DNA of 8,763 nt. Origin: Thermocladium sp049965935 (GTDB lineage: Archaea; Thermoproteota; Thermoprotei; Thermoproteales; Thermocladiaceae). The DNA is taken from NCBI GenBank assembly GCA_049965935.1, contig JBMFVP010000061.1:1-8763 (forward strand), in the 5' to 3' direction. Below, in pieces: positions 5,670 through 8,763 of this stretch. Both the position numbers and the translations under genes were made by a program. The notes under the pieces were generated by a model. The model was not told where the DNA came from. It did no database searches and saw only the letters and a program-made list of their open reading frames with translations. The first letter of the stretch is position 1, and each line of letters begins with the position of its first letter.

Positions 5670-6737
5670 ATGAAAACAAACATAAAAGTGGCTATAGCGG
5701 GCGTAGGCAACTGCGCATCAGCTCTAGTACAGGGACTCTACTTCTACTCTAATAATGATGAGGAGCCGGTGGGGGTGGCTTATAGGACAATTAATGGGTA
5801 TCGAATACAGGACATAAAAGTGGTGGCGGCTTTCGATGTAGATGCTAGAAAAGTTGGAAAAGACTTGGGAGAAGCCATATTTGCTCCACCGAATAATGCC
5901 TATAAGGTAACCGATGTGGGTAAAACAGGGGTAACCGTTAAGGCCGGGCCCCTCCTCGATGGCATTGCTCCAGAATTGCGGGGAACCACGGTGCCCACGA
6001 TAGAGGGAAGCCTAGATGATGTGGTGAAGGAATTAAAGGCAAGCGATGCACAGATACTGATCAGTTACTTACCGACGGGTTCACAGAAGGCAAGCGAGGC
6101 TTATGGCGAGGCAGCGCTTAGGGCTGGAGCTGCATATATAAATGCCATGCCATCCCAAATAGCGGTATCCAAGGAGTGGCAATCCAAGTTCAAGGACGCG
6201 AACCTACCGCTCCTGGGGGATGATATACAGAACCAGATAGGGGCTACCGTGCTTCACAAAACGCTGATTCACCTGCTTGAGATAAGGGGGGTCAAGATAG
6301 TGGATACGTATCAAATAAACGTCGGTGGAACCCCTGACTTCCTTAATTTGTCCTATAGGAAGGGACAGAAAGAGAAGACTAAGACAGAGGCAGTTAAGAG
6401 GATGGCGGAGGATCAGCAATTTGATGCATACATATCGCCCGTCGCCTATATACCATTCCTAAAAAGCAGGAAAATCGCCCACACCCTCATAGAGGCGCAA
6501 GGTCTCGCAGGGGTTCCCATTAGAATGGAGGTTATGCTGGAGGTCCACGATCCCTGGAACAATGCTGGAATAACGGTGGACGTGCTTAGATTAACTAAGT
6601 TAGCGCTTGACCGGGAAATAGGCGGACCCATATATAGCGTCGCGGCGTGGGCATTCAAGAATCCTCCAATACATGCACCACCGGATACTGCACGGGAGTG
6701 GGTTGAGGACTTCATAGCGGGGAAACGCAGGGATTAA
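5670..6737 (+). CDS. ino1: Inositol-1-phosphate synthase (archaeal/actinobacterial-type, NAD-dependent)
   Basis: The enzyme converts D-glucose 6-phosphate to 1L-myo-inositol 1-phosphate through an NAD-bound oxidation, cyclisation and reduction. In archaea this feeds inositol phospholipids and, in some hyperthermophiles, di-myo-inositol phosphate osmolytes. The 355-residue protein starts with the NAD fold motif GVGNCASALVQG (11-22), with AFDVD at 54-58 closing the first beta-alpha-beta unit. Then come LPTGS (134-138), GDDIQNQIGATVLHK (183-197), the NLSYRKGQKEKTKT region (226-239), YISPVAYIPFLKSRK (254-268) and HDPWNNAG (293-300). The lysines in these blocks are the expected phosphate and catalytic ligands. 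The length fits the short prokaryotic form. The ATG at 5670 is 25-26 bases after a TATA box; an ATG at 5660 is out of frame. Two inverted repeats in the promoter suggest specific repression. Confidence 0.95.
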   Translation: MKTNIKVAIAGVGNCASALVQGLYFYSNNDEEPVGVAYRTINGYRIQDIKVVAAFDVDARKVGKDLGEAIFAPPNNAYKVTDVGKTGVTVKAGPLLDGIAPELRGTTVPTIEGSLDDVVKELKASDAQILISYLPTGSQKASEAYGEAALRAGAAYINAMPSQIAVSKEWQSKFKDANLPLLGDDIQNQIGATVLHKTLIHLLEIRGVKIVDTYQINVGGTPDFLNLSYRKGQKEKTKTEAVKRMAEDQQFDAYISPVAYIPFLKSRKIAHTLIEAQGLAGVPIRMEVMLEVHDPWNNAGITVDVLRLTKLALDREIGGPIYSVAAWAFKNPPIHAPPDTAREWVEDFIAGKRRD

Positions 6738-6756
6738 TCTAAAATGGTTAAAGAAG

Positions 6757-6767
6757 AAAAAATTAAA
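6757..6767 (+). promoter_or_regulatory. TATA box for the M24 peptidase gene
   Basis: AAAAAATTAAA lies in the 52-base gap after ino1, centred about 28 bases before the ATG at 6790. The peptidase gene therefore probably has its own leaderless transcript even though it follows ino1 closely. Confidence 0.5.
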
Positions 6768-6789
6768 GCAATGAGTTGCTTCCAGATCT

Positions 6790-7866
6790 ATGCTTAAGCA
6801 GAAGCTTGACTCATTAATGAAGCTGCTCAACGAGAAGGGAGCTGATGAATTAATACTAATGAATTCCTCAAATATGGGGTACCTACTTAATTATGAGGAT
6901 GGGATCCTGACCATAATAAATCGAGACGGCATAACCACGGTGGTTCCGGTCCTGGATTATTATAGAGCCAAGGAAATTCTTCAGAATGATGAAGTGAAGG
7001 TGATTGGTTATGCTTCCTACAGCATAAGTGCTCCAGAGGATATTGAAATGATAGGCAGGGATGCATTGTTTAACATGATAATAGGCAATGGAAATAAAGT
7101 GATAGCAACAGACGAGGCACGCAATTGGTTAACCAGTGAAATTAGGGGCAAGGCCCCAAATGCAGCCATAATCGATGTTAGCGATGAGTTGAGCGACATA
7201 AGGAGCATAAAGACGCAGGAAGAGATTGAATTAATGAGCCGCGCCGCCAAGATAACTCTAGACTCAATTAGGGATGTGCTGGAAGAGGGATTGAGCGGGA
7301 GAAGGGAGCGAGATGTGGCCGCATCCATGTATAGGCACATGATAGAGAAGGGAAGCAATGGAGTGGCATTCGAGCCAATAATAGGATCCGGAGGAAATGG
7401 AGCCAAGCCGCACCACACCTATAGCGATAAGGTGATTCAGAACACGGAAGCGGTGGTCATGGACGTAGGGGCTAGGTATATGCTTTACTGCGCAGATATA
7501 ACTCGCACTATGCTGCTCGAGGAAAGCGATAAGCTAGCGATGGATGTTTATAGCGCAGTAAAGGACGCTCACGATCAAGCAATAAAGGCAATTAAGCCGG
7601 GCATTAAGGCAAGTGATGTCGATGCAGTTGCCAGGAAAGTATTGGCTGAGTACGGTTTATCGAAGTATTTCATGCATAGCCTAGGCCACGGCGTGGGGAT
7701 TGAAGTTCATGAGAGGCCATTCATCAGCCCAAGCAGTGATGACGTGCTTAGGGAAAACCAGGTAATAACAATAGAGCCGGGCGTCTATATAAAGGATAGA
7801 GTTGGAGTCAGAATAGAGGACATGGTTCTGGTAACATCAACTGGAGCAATCGTGATTTCGAAATAA
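6790..7866 (+). CDS. M24 family metallopeptidase (Xaa-Pro dipeptidase/aminopeptidase P-like)
   Basis: The 358-residue protein has the two-part build of archaeal prolidases. An N-terminal creatinase-like domain covers residues 1-130, and the pita-bread catalytic domain runs from about 140 to the end. All five metal ligands are present: Asp225 (VMDVGA), Asp236 (CADITRT), His300 (SLGHGVG), Glu329 (TIEPGV) and Glu343 (RIEDM). The conserved histidines His208/209 (KPHHTYS) and His307 (VHERP) are also visible. Such enzymes use a dinuclear metal centre to release the N-terminal residue before proline, in cytosolic peptide turnover. Prolidase and aminopeptidase P specificity cannot be told apart from the sequence alone. 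It is the typical length of Pyrococcus-type prolidases. Two TAA stops follow in tandem. Confidence 0.93.
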   Translation: MLKQKLDSLMKLLNEKGADELILMNSSNMGYLLNYEDGILTIINRDGITTVVPVLDYYRAKEILQNDEVKVIGYASYSISAPEDIEMIGRDALFNMIIGNGNKVIATDEARNWLTSEIRGKAPNAAIIDVSDELSDIRSIKTQEEIELMSRAAKITLDSIRDVLEEGLSGRRERDVAASMYRHMIEKGSNGVAFEPIIGSGGNGAKPHHTYSDKVIQNTEAVVMDVGARYMLYCADITRTMLLEESDKLAMDVYSAVKDAHDQAIKAIKPGIKASDVDAVARKVLAEYGLSKYFMHSLGHGVGIEVHERPFISPSSDDVLRENQVITIEPGVYIKDRVGVRIEDMVLVTSTGAIVISK

Positions 7867-7954
7867 TAACTCAAATTGAGAAACCCGCCGCAACTCACTT
7901 TGAAGGAACAAGATGAGATTAATTGAGGCCAATGTAAGATCTTCCCTTGAAAAG

Positions 7955-7963
7955 TTTATTAAT
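7955..7963 (+). promoter_or_regulatory. TATA box for the PfpI-family gene
   Basis: TTTATTAAT, preceded by the BRE-like TGAAAAG, is centred 25 bases before the ATG at 7984. The element is nearly identical to the ino1 TATA box but lacks the inverted-repeat arms. The rest of the gap after the M24 gene (7867-7954) shows nothing I can name. Confidence 0.6.
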
Positions 7964-7983
7964 ACAATTCAAGTAAATTATAT

Positions 7984-8553
7984 ATGGCTAAGCACAAGGT
8001 ATTGATCCTGACCGGCGATGCCGGGGAGAGCCTTGAGGTTCTCTATCCCTACCAGAGGTTATTGGAGGAGGGGTATGAGGTTCACATAGCTGCGCCCAGC
8101 AGGAAAATGATTCAAACGGTAGTGCATGACTTTGTGCCCGGCTTCGATACCTATACCGAGAAGCCGGGGTATTTAGTTAAGGCCGATCTAGCATTCAAGG
8201 AAGTAAACCCGGAGGATTACGTTGCATTGGTGATTCCGGGAGGCAGGGCGCCGGAGTATATACGAAACGACCCAGATGTCCAGAGAATAGTAAAGCACTT
8301 CTTTGAGCGGAATAAACCCGTTGCACAGCTATGCCATGCGCCACTGATACTGGCGGCTGCTGGGGAATTAAAGGGCAGAAAATCATCAGCGTATCCAGCG
8401 CTTAAGCCCGACGTGGAGAACGCGGGCGGCGTCTTCATTGATGGAGCGGCCGTCGTTGATGGAGTAATGGTATCCGCACGAGCGTGGCCCGATCACCCTC
8501 AATGGATGAGGGAATTCATGAGAATACTTAAGTCCAAGTATCCCCCTGAGTAG
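7984..8553 (+). CDS. DJ-1/PfpI family protein (intracellular protease/deglycase-like)
   Basis: This 189-residue single-domain protein has the flavodoxin-like DJ-1/PfpI fold. The catalytic Cys117 and neighbouring His118 sit in the nucleophile elbow AQLCHAP. Glu15 in GDAGESLEVLYPYQRL aligns by eye with catalytic Glu12 of the Pyrococcus enzyme PH1704, and VIPGGRAPEYIRNDP (83-97) is a family hallmark. Family members are described as hexameric cysteine peptidases and as glyoxalase/deglycase stress enzymes; which activity applies here is not decidable. It is about 20 residues longer than PH1704, mainly from an insertion around residues 45-65. The ATG follows a TATA box at leaderless spacing. Confidence 0.93.
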   Translation: MAKHKVLILTGDAGESLEVLYPYQRLLEEGYEVHIAAPSRKMIQTVVHDFVPGFDTYTEKPGYLVKADLAFKEVNPEDYVALVIPGGRAPEYIRNDPDVQRIVKHFFERNKPVAQLCHAPLILAAAGELKGRKSSAYPALKPDVENAGGVFIDGAAVVDGVMVSARAWPDHPQWMREFMRILKSKYPPE

Positions 8554-8572
8554 TGGAACTAAATCCCTGTAA

Positions 8573-8583
8573 TTTTATTCTTT
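8573..8583 (+). terminator. T-rich candidate terminator after the PfpI gene
   Basis: TTTTATTCTTT follows the stop codon by about 20 bases. Runs of T are the usual archaeal termination signal. There is no hairpin, and the call rests on composition and position only. Confidence 0.3.
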
Positions 8584-8620
8584 GATGCGGGTTCTTTAAT
8601 GGGACTCAAAATTTATTCCT

Positions 8621-8763
8621 CTGACCTCCTCCCCGCCTTGAGGGGCGGGGGTTCCCCGGGGTCTGGAGGGTTACACCCCATTCATGGGTGCTACTCGCCT
8701 CCACTGGGGTTGCGGGGGTGAGTCGGCCCCCCCATTCCCCAAAAATCCGCCAGCGGAACAACA
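8621..8763 (-). mobile_element. Right end of an IS200/IS605-family element (cut by the window edge)
   Basis: Read on the minus strand, this GC-rich segment ends in a hairpin and the tail GGCGGGGAGGAGGTCAG. I recognise that tail from the 3' ends of archaeal TnpB-type elements. The stem is perfect: CCCCGCC at 8631-8637 pairs with GGCGGGG at 8644-8650 across a six-base loop. Composition changes sharply from the A/T-rich sequence just to the left. The transposase or tnpB gene would lie upstream on the minus strand, beyond the right edge. Two minus-strand frames entering from the edge stop at 8671 and 8691, and either could be its last codons, but I cannot recognise a TnpB C-terminus. The boundary near 8621 is inferred. 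A solitary decayed end or a MITE-like derivative is possible. Confidence 0.65.
8621..8763 (-). ncRNA. Candidate omega RNA (reRNA) scaffold of a TnpB element
   Basis: TnpB nucleases use an RNA derived from the element's right end, whose last bases extend into flanking DNA as the guide. On the minus strand this segment shows successive hairpins. One is CACCCAT/ATGGGGTG with a bulge (8674-8690), one is centred on CCCCGGGG (8654-8661), and the last is the seven-base-pair CCCCGCC/GGCGGGG stem. The conserved AGGAGGTCAG tail follows. The 5' end is outside the window. The guide would begin near 8620 on the minus strand (AGGAATAAATTTTGAG), directed at the gap behind the PfpI gene. Confidence 0.5.

Noticed and set aside
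7017..7418. 133-codon minus-strand frame opposite the M24 peptidase
   Set aside because: The plus-strand gene has all five metal ligands in frame; the antisense frame is low-complexity and Ser/Leu-rich, as shadow frames are.
7870..7880. Palindrome CTCAA-A-TTGAG after the M24 gene as a terminator hairpin
   Set aside because: The one-base loop cannot form and no T run follows.
8631..8661. GC-rich hairpins at the right edge as part of a CRISPR array or a simple terminator
   Set aside because: There is no regularly spaced direct repeat, and the hairpin tail fits the right end of an IS200/IS605-type element better.

Overview
The window looks like chromosomal DNA of a thermophilic crenarchaeon. 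A Thermoproteales member of the Caldivirga/Vulcanisaeta/Thermocladium kind is my best guess, from style only. The archaeal assignment rests on several things seen here. The tRNA-Gln has an A1-U72 pair and no encoded CCA. Almost every gene has an A/T-rich TATA-like box about 25-28 bases upstream of its start codon with essentially no 5' leader, and GTG and TTG starts occur. The inositol-1-phosphate synthase is of a type used for archaeal inositol lipids and osmolytes. The species cannot be fixed without a database search.

Left part (1-2000, all minus strand). A LOG-family nucleotide phosphoribohydrolase-like gene is followed, 33 bases later, by a radical SAM/SPASM protein and then by tRNA-Gln(CUG) with its own promoter. 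Downstream of the tRNA there is only a short coding-looking frame without a start codon, and nothing decidable at the extreme left edge.

Centre (2098-4981, plus strand). A divergent promoter region leads into a two-gene operon. The first gene is a MacB/LolD-type ABC ATPase. The second overlaps it by 47 bases, is translated from a TTG start behind a clear Shine-Dalgarno sequence, and encodes a large exported protein. That protein has a signal peptide, a beta-rich N-terminal part, a roughly 400-residue helical region with many N-glycosylation sequons, no cysteine and a C-terminal membrane anchor. No permease gene lies in the window. The operon ends tail to tail with thymidylate kinase on the minus strand, overlapping it by 29 bases.

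Right part (5600-8553, plus strand). Three separately promoted genes follow: inositol-1-phosphate synthase, an M24 (Xaa-Pro dipeptidase-like) metallopeptidase and a DJ-1/PfpI-family protein. The ino1 promoter carries two copies of the inverted repeat TATTAA-N6-TTAATA. One lies over the TATA box and the other 26 bases upstream, which looks like an operator pair. I rate this as one of the most interesting signals in the window.

Right edge (8621-8763). A GC-rich, hairpin-rich segment reads, on the minus strand, like the right end of an IS200/IS605-family element with a TnpB-associated omega RNA. The tnpB gene would lie outside the window.
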